From Physcia stellaris (Eukaryota; Ascomycota; Lecanoromycetes; Caliciales; Physciaceae): a stretch of 64,000 bases of DNA. This document shows positions 43,362-55,195 of the stretch, one piece after another. The stretch is from the NCBI GenBank assembly GCA_018902385.1, contig JABSSW010000032.1:186001-250000 (forward strand), given 5' to 3'. Numbering within the stretch: the first letter of the stretch is position 1; each line of letters begins with the position of its first letter. The position numbers and the translations under genes were made by a program. The notes under the pieces were generated by a model. It did no database searches. It worked only from the letters and a program-made list of their open reading frames with translations, and was not told the DNA's origin.

Positions 43362-43620
43362 CTCGCGCCGCGAGGAGCAACGTAGTCCACCAATCAGACC
43401 TTTGATCTACCTAGGGGGTCTAACCAACCAAAGTGTACCCATTTTCTGGTAGGGTTTCCTCTGGACCCTGAGCGATTGTTGCTAGAGTCACTATTTAAAA
43501 AAATCGCAAAATTCTGATTCGTCGAAACAATCATCTAGACAGGATCGGGACGAAATTCGACAGCTACCCGAGCATCCTGGAGGCCTGATTGGTGGACTAC
43601 GTTGCTCCTCGCGGCACGAG
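43362..43620. mobile_element. Short MITE-like element with long inverted ends
   Basis: The left end (CTCGCGCCGCGAGGAGCAAC, then CGTAGTCCACCAATCAG) is mirrored at the right. Counting the adjacent ATA, the ends match at 41 of 43 positions, and both mismatches are transitions. TA lies on each side, consistent with a TA target duplication. The interior of about 175 bp has no coding capacity. The element has no sequence in common with the MITE at 36647-37054. Confidence 0.65.
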
Positions 43621-44127
43621 TATGCTTGATAGATTGATCGATCATTTCATTAAACATTCGAACAAATTTTTCGTATGAATTAGTCATGCGATCGTCAAGC
43701 CTCGATCCGCGTAAATTACGATGAGCAAGCCCGCTGATAAGGATAAGGGCTAAACCCGCCTGCCTCGGCCTGCCGACTATCGTACTAGGCATGCCTGTAA
43801 CAACTGGCATTTACTTTAGCTACGCGTCAATAATCACACGAGGATCTCTAATTTATGAAGTCATCTTCTGAATCCATTATTTCGAACCGCATTTTGCTAA
43901 AATTATTCTCCATTTCATAGAACTGCAGGTTCCACAGCCTTCTTTCACATTCCTAACATGATTGAAATTCTCAGCGAAACGTGCTGGGGTCTTGTACTCT
44001 GAACACGTCTATGATCACAGTGCTGTCAACAAACCCGACAAGCAAACAACCAAAATGACACTGTCCGAGGAAAATATGCTCTTGGCGTCGAGAACCAGCT
44101 CTTGCCTGTCAGGACACCATATCATCC
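43621..44127. other. Intergenic after second MITE
   Basis: A minus-strand frame (43810-43625) reads YEKFVRMFNEMIDQSI and runs into the MITE end. It could be debris of a longer element, but I recognise no family. Confidence 0.4.
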
Positions 44128-44817
44128 TCACGCCTTGTTGGGATCCACGCCGATCATGAGATAATCATCACCCGATCCAACTTTCATCTCGCCTCCACGC
44201 GTGTTCGCTCCGTTGTGTCCCTTGCCCTGACAGAATTCGCCAGTCAACTTCTGATACACGGCGGTGCATATCTGCTTTGTCATTGTTGGCGCACTGGCGG
44301 TATTGTAGAACATACGGTAGACGGTACTGAAGGATCCGCCGGCGTCATCGGGTTCGCTCGCAGCTTGAAAAATATTCCATGCGGCGTTGGCTTGGGGTGC
44401 ACCAGGTACCAAGGCGAGGAGATGGTCGCAGGCGTCAGTCGCCCCTGCCTCGATTGTCGAACTGACGCCGTACTCGCCAGACTTTTCGCAAGCGTAGCTT
44501 GCCGCATATCGAAGTACTTGGCCGGCGTTCGTGAATCCGCCGACGTCAGCTCCTGTACCACGGGCTTCGATACTGAGAGAACGGCTGTTAAGTGCAGCAT
44601 GGGCGGCAGCGATTTTGAATGCGGGGACCGTCGCATAACGCCCACCACCTGGTGCCGTAATCCAATCGATCTCATTATTGCTATCAAGATGGTTGACGAC
44701 GGAACTGATTTTGGGGTTTCCTTGGAACGTTGAAACGTCGCCATCAGGAACAGGGGCTGCGAGAGCTGAAGAGAGGTACGCTGCCGCGGCAACAATGGTT
44801 GAGGTTGAAAATTGCAT
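44128..44817 (-). CDS. Secreted protein of unknown function
   Basis: Single exon, 229 residues. The chosen ATG begins MQFSTSTIVAAAAYLSSALA, a strong signal peptide; the same frame is open 45 codons upstream, but that part looks like 5' UTR. The mature protein has four cysteines, SYACEKSGEYG, TDACDHLLAL, KQICTAVYQKL and FCQGKGHNG, enough for two disulfides. No catalytic motif is recognised. It could be an effector-like or wall protein. TATAAA on the same strand lies about 125 bases upstream. Confidence 0.7.
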   Translation of the reverse strand: MQFSTSTIVAAAAYLSSALAAPVPDGDVSTFQGNPKISSVVNHLDSNNEIDWITAPGGGRYATVPAFKIAAAHAALNSRSLSIEARGTGADVGGFTNAGQVLRYAASYACEKSGEYGVSSTIEAGATDACDHLLALVPGAPQANAAWNIFQAASEPDDAGGSFSTVYRMFYNTASAPTMTKQICTAVYQKLTGEFCQGKGHNGANTRGGEMKVGSGDDYLMIGVDPNKA

Positions 44818-44941
44818 GGCGATTAAGTGCGCTGAGTCGGATTGATCTTTAAAGTATGGAAAGTGATAAATTATCGCTGTTGGAGGTGAATGTATTGATC
44901 TTTGGAAGTCTGTGGTTCTAACATCGAGGGCTTCCTCTACC

Positions 44942-44947
44942 TTTATA
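44942..44947 (-). promoter_or_regulatory. TATA-like box for the 44.1-44.8 kb secreted gene
   Basis: TATAAA on the minus strand, about 125 bases before the ATG at 44817. This also argues that the longer upstream start is not used. Confidence 0.35.
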
Positions 44948-45738
44948 CACATCGCTCATTGCACCTAGTAGAGATGTTGACTGATCGCTTCCAGTACTGG
45001 AACCGTGCAGCCAGATGACCTCAGCACAGCACTGGGATGGATTAACGACGTCATGCAGGATCCACTCTAACACATCTGACATCTCCGAGACAAACGGCCC
45101 CAACTATGACGATCAATGGATTGCAACGAGGCAGATCGTTTCACCACTTGCTGATTATGTCCGTGCATTTGCAAGGTTCTTCCTCGATCAAAAAGGAAAC
45201 AAAGCCGTTCATGGATGAAACAATAATCCGATGGAAATATCTCGACTAAGATCGGAAGGCAGTTGTTTATACAGAAGTTCCGCTTGATCAGCCTTTGAAG
45301 CGAGGTGTTTGAGGCGAACGACCCCTTTTCGAGATGAAGTCATAATCCGTGGGCGCAGCAAAGGAGTTTACGGAAAAATATTTTGTTCATCACAATGCAT
45401 TCGGGCGGTGCTTGTTGAACTGGTCAAGAACCACCGTACAAACACCAGCATATGTTCAAGAATTTACCCGGTATATTATGGGCAACCAGAAACGGCCTAG
45501 ACTCACGGTACAACAAAGCCAGATTTATGATGATGCTTCTGAAGTTTTGAATTGGTACGCAAGTGGTTGCAAAACTCGTGTGCCTTTGATCTATGAACGC
45601 TGGCCTAGGATGAAATCTCCATTGATTTATCTCTTTGCTAGCGTGCACTTCATATTCAGGTCACCACGCACATACCCTTCCACACCATAGACCAGCAGAT
45701 CAATGAATCCAAGGCAGGCTATACCATGAACAGTGACT
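44948..45738. other. Intergenic
   Basis: No supported gene; short frames without recognisable content. Confidence 0.5.
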
Positions 45739-46594
45739 CTATAAATCAGATTCCGCCATGGTGTCAGCCATCTTCTTGGCCAACTCCGTCGCTGTGGCTT
45801 GAGCGTCTTGAGGCAGAGCGCTGTGATCTATCAGTGTACTTAGTCTCTCTCGCCAAAAGTTCCATCGTGAGATCGCCGAAGCTGCTCTACGCTCCTCAAG
45901 CAAAGAGCCGGCATATAAGTTAGCGTACTCGTCCGTGGCGCTGAGTTGATAGATTTTCGGAGCATTGAGCATAAGGTACTGCGCTGCTGCTTGCAAGTAC
46001 AGAGCCTGCTTATGATCCTCGTCGAAGTAATCTTTTTCGAAAGCTTGGCCGCAAAGCATCAGAGCCCACTGCGCTAGAGGTAATAAGCCGTCATGGTATG
46101 TCCGGGCATTGAAAAGGCAAATGTTGATGAATTGACGGGTTTTGACACCATCTGCTCCACGTATTGCAGCGGCCTCGAGGCCTGGATAATTGCATTAATA
46201 AATGATGTATACATTGGTCGGAAGCAGAGTTACCGTCTACGTGCTCTCGCAGCACGAACTCAAAGTTCGGAAGGTCATTCCAAAATTCCCCCTCACCAGA
46301 CTTGGGATTCCGGCCTTTGTGGTCCAAAGGTGGGAGGTGCGCTTTCAATAGCTCAATGATTTTTACATGAGCTTGCGGGAAATCCTTCGCCACATCCTGA
46401 AGCAGTGTCCATATATACACAGTCTCACGATCTTCGCTCTTGGCTACTTGTTTGGTGTACTTGGAAGCAGCTTCCTCGGCCGTAATATTCCTATTGAGGT
46501 AGTCCAGAAGAGCTTGCCACTCTTCCACAGTCGCTACATGGTCGTCTGCTTCGTTCAGCATGCGCTGCATCCATGTGTCATACGTTGAAGACAT
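45739..46594 (-). CDS. DUF3632-like protein
   Basis: Two exons, 46594-46234 and 46181-45739, give about 267 residues. The 52-nt intron (GTAACT to ATCCAG) keeps phase. The start is the ATG before SSTYDTWMQRMLNEAD. The layout fits the fungal DUF3632 family: an N-terminal helix with a 'VEEWQALLDYLNRNITAEEAASKY' type block, WTLLQDVAKDFPQAH, a Trp-rich centre (GEFWNDLPNF) and an all-helical second half (WALMLCGQAFEKD, NFWRERLSTL). The family is common in ascomycetes and has no established function. There is no signal peptide, so it is probably cytosolic. Confidence 0.72.
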
Positions 46595-47668
46595 GGTAGC
46601 GGCGTTCTTGATTTCTGGACTAAAAGGTGTGACGATGGAGTCTTTTGAGAATTGTCGGAGAGGAAGGAAAAATGGCTGACTGAAGAGCAAGATTGCCAGC
46701 AAGTGAAAGGATAAGAAACGGCAGTGAATGACACTATCACTTTTGCCGCACCTGTCACATTTAGGCTTCACCCTCCCCAAACAGTTGAGACAGATCTTGA
46801 GGCACGAAAAGCGAACACTGAAGATCACCCTTCTTGAATGATGTATCACGCGTTCCCAAAACTCTTAAGGGATCACCATCGATTTTGAATACATGCAGTT
46901 GGGTGAGTGTTACGGTAGTACAAGACTCAGCCCCAGCTTACATCAGCCTTGCAGGTCGTAAGCACGGGTAAGACAGGTAATACATAGAGTTCGACACACT
47001 ATTGGTCAGTTTCACGGTGAAAACTCAGGCCTTGCAGTCTGCAAGGCGTCTGTACGACGGAGACTGTGTCTGCATAGCCCGACTCATTACGGATAATTCT
47101 CCGAGGTCATCATGACTGATGCCTACTGTTTCATCGTCCCGGGGTCTGTTCTGTCAGAGGGTTTAGGGGCGATGCAGTCTCTTCAATATGACGGGTCACG
47201 GTTCTCGAGGAGGTGCCTTGAAACAGCAAGCGATCAACTCGACAGGCAAAGCTTGTAAGTACTGTCCCAAATCTGATGGTTGTCCATCATAGCCTCGAAC
47301 TGAGACTTCAGTATCATATTTAAAAAGTTTGCTTCAATGGTAATCGATGTGGAGGATCAACTGTTACACCACTTTTCAGCCCGAGTCAGAGACTGTGCCT
47401 GTGGATGATCACACGAGTGGAGACTTGGAAACAGGTGTCCCCCATTTGGACCTTAAGATATTTCTAAGCTGTTAGTGATTTTCCCGACATCTGCGTCATT
47501 TCTGCACGCCACAGCAGCGGCGTAGTGCCCTGCACTCGACATTCGATCTTTGTCAGAGGCCGTCGAGTACTGGCTGCGTACGCCTTGATTCGCGAGATGG
47601 ATTCCGTGTTTCGAGTTGGTGTTTGATGGGCGATATCCACGGATGATACCTCCATCGTAACCTAGGCT
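46595..47668. other. Intergenic, DUF3632 to ribonuclease
   Basis: Divergent promoter region of about 1.1 kb. No gene supported. Confidence 0.5.
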
Positions 47669-47675
47669 TATAAAA
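47669..47675 (+). promoter_or_regulatory. TATA-like box upstream of the ribonuclease gene
   Basis: TATAAAA, about 125 bases before the ATG at 47799. Confidence 0.4.
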
Positions 47676-47798
47676 CGAGACCAATCTACCCTATTCTTCG
47701 TGCATATCCTTCTTCCGTCCAGCACTTACCGTCAGATCAAGTATACTAGTCATCAGTTCAAATTCTGTACACAATTTTAGCACAATCGACTGCAGACC

Positions 47799-48375
47799 AT
47801 GATGAAGCCCCTCGCTCTCACCGCAATCTTATCCTGCCTGGCTTCCCAAGCCATGAGCAAAGCGATACCACAACCTGACAACGCTTTTTCTGCAACTAAT
47901 TACCATACCATTACCCAGCGTGCAGTTGACTCCCTTCCCCCGAGCGCTCCAATATGCGATGGCTACTCAGTTGACGTGGCCGGAATTTCAGCAGCCGTAG
48001 GCCACGCTCTGAGAGCATTAGCAGACAGCGGCATACCGAGAGGTGAGTCCCCCATCCTTCTCATCCTCAGATTCCCAGGACCTCCTCCTCCAATGAGACA
48101 GCAAAATGCTAAATGCCACAGGCGCTGGTAATTATCCACACGAATATAAAAACCATGAAACACTCGTCTTTGCAAGCTGCCCCTCGGGAAGTGGCTTGCT
48201 TTACGAATATCCGGTTCTGAGAAATGGGATCAATCCTTGGGTGCCGGCAAAAAATACCAGGCTGTCTACAACGGAGCCCGATAGGGTGGTGTTCCAGAAC
48301 TCTACGAATGGTGTCTTCTGCGGAATGATTACTCATAGTGGTGCGCCGACGGGAGGTTTCATCCAGTGCTTGTGA
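47799..48375 (+). CDS. Secreted guanyl-specific ribonuclease, T1/N1 family
   Basis: Two exons, 47799-48042 and 48122-48375, give about 165 residues. The 79-nt intron (GTGAGT to CACAG) keeps phase. Residues 1-20 form a signal peptide (MKPLALTAILSCLASQAMS), followed by a short pro-region and then CDGYSVDVAGISAAVGHAL. The catalytic set of RNase T1 is complete: His in YPHEY, Glu in LLYEYPVL, Arg in PDRVVF and His in ITHSGAP. The final Cys in GGFIQC is in the usual place. The enzyme should cut single-stranded RNA after guanosine, outside the cell. The loop before the Arg (NPWVPAKNTRLSTTE) is longer than in RNase T1. Confidence 0.88.
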
Positions 48376-49111
48376 AACCTTTCTTGATGGTGGATATGTT
48401 GACTCATGATGTCTGCTGTGGGCTTCTGTCGGCTGGCTTGACCAGAAGCTCACATAGTGGTATCTGCTAAGAGGTCGAGGAAGAGGCGCAATAACAATGA
48501 TGGAAGGGCAATTGAAGGGAGAAAGCTTTCAGGGCCACACTTATCAGATGCTGGAGGTATCTTACCACACCAATGAATCATTCAGCTACCCTTCGCTCCT
48601 CCGTAAACGTACATCTTGGAATGGAAAGCTTCAAAACTTCAGTAACAAAAAAGGAGGTGATTAAATTGTTTTTTTCGTTTGAACATCAATGAAGACTTTC
48701 AAGGTGAATGTCTGTGACATCTGGTTCTCAGAAGGACTGATTATACTGCCGTAGTAGCGAGTCGATTCGTTGATGTCTCAAAACTTCTATATGAACATCA
48801 CGGACTGCTTTGTTCAGGATTGAGTTCAACTGCTATTAATTTCTTATAAAATCTTCGTGATGAAACCAGGTTCAAAGACTTTAGGGCACAAAAGTGATGA
48901 ATCGAAGACATCTTGACCAAAGATTGTACTATACATCACATCTAAATATGGTTATATACATCCTTCCATCTTCCACTTACTTTCGCACCATCAAAACATC
49001 TGAATAACTCCAAACACCCTAGAACGCAAACCTCCAACTAAAGTCATCAACCACCATCCCAAACATCCGAAAGCAAATCCACTTTCATCAAAGCCATCCA
49101 ACTCAACATCA
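48376..49111. other. Intergenic
   Basis: No supported gene. Confidence 0.5.
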
Positions 49112-49690
49112 ATGTCCTCTTCAATGGCATCCTACACAAAGTCGAGCGGAGCTCGTATTCCCGATGTCTCGAGTGCACAAGAGTTTCCAGACCTCGCACC
49201 GTCCACTAAGCAGCTGGATCTGACCCCTCGGCCACCAATGGCGCCAACCCCTCTAGCGCACATCTTCCCACCAAAGTCCAAGCCCACAAAGAAATCCATT
49301 GCTAAGCCAATGCTCGACCCTCTACCACGTCCCACTCTAGCATCAACACCCGCCGAACCTCCAACCGTGTCTCGACCCTCGAGGTGCACCGACACACACT
49401 GCCCCGTGGCGGGCTACCACCACCACAAGATCTACACTTGCGGCGACAGAAACCTGCCAGTTTACGTCAAGGAACTCATCGGTCGAGCCGAGAAGGCGCG
49501 AGCATGTGGTGCAAATCATGCATTCAACGAGCCACAGAAGAAGCTGGATCGCTTTTTCTACATGCATTCTGGGTTTTTCCATCTTCCTCCTGAGGGCATG
49601 GGAGAGGATCGTGAGATGGTATACGGGCCGTTTGAGACGAGTGGGGCGAGGAATGGGTGGCAGTCTTACCTTCTCACGGAGCGGACGTAA
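49112..49690 (+). CDS. Hypothetical protein with Cys/His cluster
   Basis: Single exon, 192 residues. The N-terminal 90 residues are Pro/Ser/Lys-rich and probably disordered. A Cys/His cluster, RCTDTHCPVAGYHHHKIYTC, could bind a metal. The rest reads LPVYVKELIGRAEKARAC and FYMHSGFFHLPPEG. I do not recognise the family. Codon use and the Pro-rich but ordered reading frame support it as real. Confidence 0.55.
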   Translation: MSSSMASYTKSSGARIPDVSSAQEFPDLAPSTKQLDLTPRPPMAPTPLAHIFPPKSKPTKKSIAKPMLDPLPRPTLASTPAEPPTVSRPSRCTDTHCPVAGYHHHKIYTCGDRNLPVYVKELIGRAEKARACGANHAFNEPQKKLDRFFYMHSGFFHLPPEGMGEDREMVYGPFETSGARNGWQSYLLTERT

Positions 49691-51122
49691 AGTCCAAATA
49701 TTTAGGGGGGATGAGTTCATGGCAGTTCTACCTACTTACGGAGAGGACTTAGAAATCAGAATGCTGAGGGTTTGGCTTGATGGAGGATGGAAGACATGGT
49801 TTCTTTGATTATGGTTTCATTCTTAATGGCTGGTAGCATGCAATTGCCTTATTACTCCTATTAAGACGAGAATGGTTAGAGAGGGGGCATGCAGAAATGA
49901 TTCAAGAGGCCCATAGCTCTCTGCTAATAAACTCCTCCCGTATCACCTTGTTGTCTTAATGTCCCGTTAGTGAATTAAGCTTTCTATTATTCCTTTTGAT
50001 TCACATTTCTTGCTCAAACCAATTCGAGATTATTGTTCCTTATCCCATGGTCTGGTAGTAAGTGGTGCTCATTTTTTGAGGCGCCGACAGATCTGCGATT
50101 ACCCGACTTGGGACGAAATTAAGAGGTGAGGTCATTCTCGTGTCGTCTTTGTATCCTTTTTGCCAGACACAGGTACGCGATTTTTCGTTATGAATGTATT
50201 GGTGACGATGCATCAGAGGCAAGATAGCATCACACCAGATCATGAGATACTTCCGTTGCCGCTGTGGAGACCACATGTGTAATGTTAGCAGACTCATTAT
50301 TGCTATCACCAATAAAGCATGTATATTCAACTAATTAACGAGCTGTCTCACCCAGAGAAAAAGACAATGCATTTCACAAAGAAAGTCGCTAGATGCCTAC
50401 TGCTGTGTTTGCTGATTTCCTTTATTAATTGAGAAAACTATATCCAGACTACATTCTAACGTGAATCTCTTTATACGAAGTGCCTTCTTATAGTAAATAC
50501 TACCAACCATATTCATACTATAGACCGTTTGCTAAGAGTCATCCGAGAATGCCTCTTGCAATAGATGCCGTTGATGTTCCGTAATGCAGAACAGTCGCAA
50601 AGATTCACAATACCACACTGCATGTAGAGACAGTATGTCATACTATCGAAAAGGCATGACCGTAGGGAAGAGAAGAGTTGAACTGTGTTGATACATCGTT
50701 GACTGGTGGTAGGGTCTTGCGAAATTGACTAGCTTGCTCAGATGACTTAGCAGTGTTTCTCGTCGCTTCTTGAAGCACGACTGGGCTGAAGTCTTCCCCG
50801 GTCCAGATCACCTGTCCGAGACGGTGAAACTTAATAGCAGTTTTGCCGATTCCACTGGCTATATGTGAAGGAACAGAAGAATATGCCTCAATAAATACTT
50901 GAGAAGTCGCAGCTTATGCGGACTCGGCAGCTGGACCATGTTCCCATGCTGAAATTTGCTTAGGAGATCGAACGGAAGGACTTGATACCTTCCCGTTTTC
51001 TATATGCTGTATCACTTAGAATCGTTAATTGAGTCTTAAAGACAAGGTTATCTAGATCCGCAAACATACAGGTAAAACCATTTCTTTTATGAAGGAACGC
51101 ATCAAACGATGCGCCCTGCGGT
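49691..51122. other. Intergenic 1.4 kb
   Basis: No supported gene. Confidence 0.5.
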
Positions 51123-52031
51123 TTAGCTCTCCGTCTTCAAGACAACCACACTCCCTTCATTCCCCCAAACCATATCCTCCCTCTCAACCTTTAGCGGCAA
51201 CCTCCTCTTCTTTTTCAGACGACTATCGAACCAATCTTGGTACACTATGGAGTCCTCAAAACTCTCCAGAGCACGGGAGGTACGATATATGTATCTAATC
51301 ATCTCATCCTCATCTTCAGTCGACGGCCTATGAATCGCCTCGTCCACTGCAAGTAACTTCTCTAACACCTCATCCTTGGGCAGCGTCATCGGTTTGAAGC
51401 CGTTTACTTTTGGATCCTCGTATGTTCCAAGGAGGAGGCGCACGCTTTCTATGCTCCCGTCAAGAAGTATGCGCACCAGACCGCTGACGGCAGGCCAGAA
51501 GTACCAATTACATTCGTCGGTGTCGGTGTCGGCTTGTGGCACCCAGATCGTGACCGTTTTGATTGTTAACTCCGTCGCGATGTATTTGTGCATTCTTTCC
51601 CAGCCGCGTGTTACATCCCCGTCATCTGCACTGGTAGCTCCCCTGTCGAAGCCGAGATGGCGGATGTGCGCACGGTCGCGAGCTGAGCGAAGGCCGAGAA
51701 AGCGAATAGCGCCAGGGGGAGGAACGTTGTGGAAGTGCAGTCTGTTGCTGTGGAGAAAGGGGGAGCATTCGTTGTGGAGCTGGTGGTTCACGCGGAGGAT
51801 GGAGACGGGGAGAGCGGATGTGGAGCGAATGGCGCGAACGGGGCCCCAACGCTGCTCGTGTTCTTCATCAACTTCGTCTTCGTCCACGTCCTCATCTTCG
51901 CGCCAATCTTCGTACTTCATCGAGTCATAATCTATACGGAGGTCGACGGTGCCGCGTGGGCAAAGGAGGTGGTGCCATATCTTGACTCGAAGTTCGTTGG
52001 GCAGGGCGAGAAGTGGAGATGGAGGAAACAT
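51123..52031 (-). CDS. F-box-like (2EXR-type) protein
   Basis: Single exon, 302 residues. It begins MFPPSPLLALPNELRVKIW, the helical F-box-like opening typical of many fungal proteins of this kind, followed by an acidic Asp/Glu stretch and then LPVSILRVNHQLHNECSPFL. The remainder is a beta/alpha region with no enzyme motif (RFLGLRSARDRAHIRHLGF, TIKTVTIWVPQADT). F-box proteins usually recruit targets to SCF ubiquitin ligases, but for this fungal group the role is unproven. Confidence 0.7.
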   Translation of the reverse strand: MFPPSPLLALPNELRVKIWHHLLCPRGTVDLRIDYDSMKYEDWREDEDVDEDEVDEEHEQRWGPVRAIRSTSALPVSILRVNHQLHNECSPFLHSNRLHFHNVPPPGAIRFLGLRSARDRAHIRHLGFDRGATSADDGDVTRGWERMHKYIATELTIKTVTIWVPQADTDTDECNWYFWPAVSGLVRILLDGSIESVRLLLGTYEDPKVNGFKPMTLPKDEVLEKLLAVDEAIHRPSTEDEDEMIRYIYRTSRALESFEDSIVYQDWFDSRLKKKRRLPLKVEREDMVWGNEGSVVVLKTES

Positions 52032-52580
52032 ATCGTACTCGTGGATTGTCGTTTGTTCAAGTTCTTATTGCTCAAACAAGATGATTGCGTGGAGTGAGGA
52101 GGGAGGCTGGAGGGTACACGAAAACGCGAAGCGGGTCGATCGGAGCCTGCTTAAGTAATCAGCCGTTAGGCTCGCTCCGGAAATTCGGTGCTTGTATCCG
52201 AAGGCCATAGACTTCGAACAATGCAGATCCCAACTCCACGAGCACCAGACTCGTCTATTTGACCAATTAGGCCTTGACTTGAACCTTCCTGCCTTTGTAC
52301 TATTTGTCCTCTTTTCTCGCTGGTTGATCAACTCACTGAGTAGGTAAAGCGGAAGTAGCACATTTGGATTGGCATCCACGTATTCCTTCAAAAACATCGG
52401 ACGACGCGTTCCCAACACATATTACATCTTCTAGGACTCTTCAATTCTCGTCCATCGCCAGAGTTCGCTGGAGGTACTGGCTTAGCAAGTCCGGATCCCT
52501 CCGTGAGAGAGCAGTTTGCGGCAAGGAGCGAGCTATGCATGGGGAAACCGGCCTACTTACAAAGAATATAGTCATCGAAA
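52032..52580. other. Intergenic
   Basis: No supported gene. It holds the start region of the F-box-like gene and the 3' side of the esterase gene. Confidence 0.5.
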
Positions 52581-53623
52581 TTACAACAAGCTATTGCTTT
52601 GTCTTGTGTCTGGTCCTGTCTGCGGCATGGCGGTCACTTGCCTCAGGAAATCAGCCATGGTATCCAAGCCGTCCGTTTCCAGTAGCCCCAGATGTCCTCC
52701 TTGGGCCTTCACATGCCAGGTCACTTTCATACCCATTTTCTGGAGCGTGTCTCGTGCTTGCCGACCCAGCTCAAGGTCGATCACTTCGTCGTCTGCAGTA
52801 TGGCCGAGGAATACTGGTGTCTTCTCGAAAGGCCCTACCTCTTCCTGCAGTGAATATCTACTAGCCAACTCGAGGTCGAGAGCGGCAAGGATCTCTTGAC
52901 GTGGGCCATGTACCCCTGGAAAGCATTCTTGAACGCGCGCATTCATCGGCATCCATCCATTCAATCCGACAAAGCCCCCAATCTTGAGCTCGCTAGCGAG
53001 AAAGGTCATCAAGCCTACCGCAAATAAGCTAACAGTCTGCGACTTTATAAGAGAGGAATCCACGTACCGACTGCGCAGCCCTGACTCAAGCCCAGCAGGA
53101 TGACTCGCTGAGACCCAATATTGTTAATCTCTTCCCGCAAGATTCCATTTAGGTATGTGATGGAGTCACGCAGTCCTTCCAGCTGCAGCTCCTCTCTCGC
53201 GGCTGGATCAGTGAGCGAGTAGATATCGAACCATTCGTCAAGCTCCTCCTGGAAGACGGTCGAAAAGCGTTCTTGCGACGATGGGAACACCCATTTACAG
53301 TTGGGGAAAGTCTGTCGCAGGTTGAGCCCGGTCGATAGCTTCTGTTCGAAAAGCTCTTCCGAAAACTAGAAGAAGTCAGTCAGTGGTTCTACCCATGCAC
53401 ACGACAGCACTCCTTAGCCTCCGTGAACAAAGGAAAGCGTTTGATCTTCATGAATAACGTGGAACAAGCGAAAAGTTGACCACCCTACTATTCGCTTTAG
53501 TTCTGTGGAATTTCGACATACCTCTGGTCCTTGGCTTCCTCGCCCATGCAAGGCGATGATAGTGTAACAATGGTCTGCTTCAGGCTGAATATAGAAAGGC
53601 TCCTCAAAAGCAGAAGGCGCCAT
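52581..53623 (-). CDS. Acyl-protein thioesterase / carboxylesterase-like hydrolase
   Basis: Three exons, 53623-53522, 53365-53068 and 53014-52581, give about 277 residues. Introns are 156 and 53 nt; phases agree. It is an alpha/beta hydrolase of the phospholipase/carboxylesterase (APT) family: oxyanion motif IIALHGRGSQGPE, nucleophile elbow GLSQG (Ser in LLGLSQGCAVG), acid in GHTADDEV and His in GGHLGLLE. The position of WVFPSSQERFS matches the 'FP.AP.R' block of APTs. It should hydrolyse thioester- or ester-linked acyl groups. No signal peptide is present, so it is likely cytosolic. A cap-like insertion (about 75-95) follows WFDIYSL. Confidence 0.82.
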
Positions 53624-55195
53624 GACAGGACTTATAACAGCTAGGAAAGCTACTTGTCGTCGGAGCTCTGACTTAGGTAATGATTGTGTTTAGATAAGAG
53701 CTGTTTTCCTGATGTTTAGAGCTTAAGGATCGAAATGGTGACGATTGGTAAGCGGAAGGGCAAACTCCTATGGTTGGAAAGCTGCGGTTTTAGTCTGCAT
53801 TAGTTGATATGCTGTGACCAATATGGGATCAGCCTTACTTACACCGATAGGGAGGCACCCCCTGGCCAAGCCTTGAGCCCGATGCAAATGCCACAGCAAA
53901 GTCTCGCTAGACTTCCAAGCGATGTCTGATGGCCCTGAGAGTGGCCAACTTCCTGATGTGCTTCAATGAGTTGCGGGCTGACAAATAGACTTCCTCCGCT
54001 CACATTGCACAAGGAGGATTTGATGCTCACGGTAACGGTCTACTCCAAATTGCGAAAGGTATAAGATCTACTCTTTCTACGCTGCGGACTCATACTACAT
54101 ACATGCTCCAGACCAGCAAACGATCTAGTATGGATGCTACCATCACAATTAGGGCCTTGCGCATTGCGACCGTAAGATGCTGAAAAGGCCGGCCATCACC
54201 TCATTAATCCACAATACTGCAACTTCTCCTCGTCTCCTCGAGGAACTCCAGCAACCGCTCTTGGCTACTTGTGCCATTTCTTGGGACCAGGGTTATCAGT
54301 GTTCCTGCTTTTCCGGCGTCTGCCTTGAATATATGGCTTTCTTGACACGAGGGGCATAGCATCCAATCCCCATCTAGTGATCCATTAATGACTGACTGTG
54401 AGTAGTGCTGTAAGCCCAGCTCATAACGTCCAAAGCTCCTATCCAACTTTGTTTTATCAGGGCCTTCTTGCAAGACGTTTCGAAAATTGGTGATAGAGCC
54501 GCTGTGATCCGAGGTGGAGAGCCGCTGCGGTCCGAAGTGGAGCTATGTCGGTGCAGGGTTGATTTCTCTTAAATCAAGCCACGAGAAATATGGGGATCCT
54601 ACTCCCATTCAGTGTAAGGACCCGAGCGGTGATATTGGTGGCAATGTCGTAGAGCGCGGATTACTTGTATGACTGCTGGCGAACATTGTCAGTATCCTAG
54701 GTCTGCATTATTAGAGGGCGAGCATAATACGGATGTGGAAGAAGTCAATGTAGTATCCTCACCTTCCTACGGCATCCTGTCGCACTTAATGCAAGGCGAC
54801 TCTCGTCGGTGGAAACAGAATGGATACGCTTCCTGGCATACTATTTACGAACTTCCCCAATGGCAGTACAAACAGCCTGGATCCCGACTATTTGGAATTT
54901 ATCAGACAAACGCTCCAAATCCAATACGCGAATCATACAAATGCCAAGTTATCCTTGAGTTTCACTTGCGCTGCGGTACTCTTGGCAAAGAGAATCTATG
55001 AAAAGTCTCGATGAATTTTTGATGCCGAGTCTGGAGACCTGGCGATTTTCGGCGCCTTGATTGGTTGAGGCTTAAATGTCAAGTGGCTCCACATTCACAC
55101 TCAAGCCTTATGGCAAAGTGCAACGCAAAGGTTAATCTAGAACACCAGGCTGAAAGGACTTCAAGGCTACGAAGAGCTACGCTTTCAAGCAGATG
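53624..55195. other. Intergenic 1.6 kb
   Basis: No supported gene. Two plus-strand frames near 54670-55010 look open but lack a family or codon bias. Confidence 0.4.

Noticed and set aside
43535-43810. Minus-strand frame suggestive of a transposase remnant
   Set aside because: The part with similarity to another frame is only the MITE inverted repeat translated twice; no transposase motif was seen.
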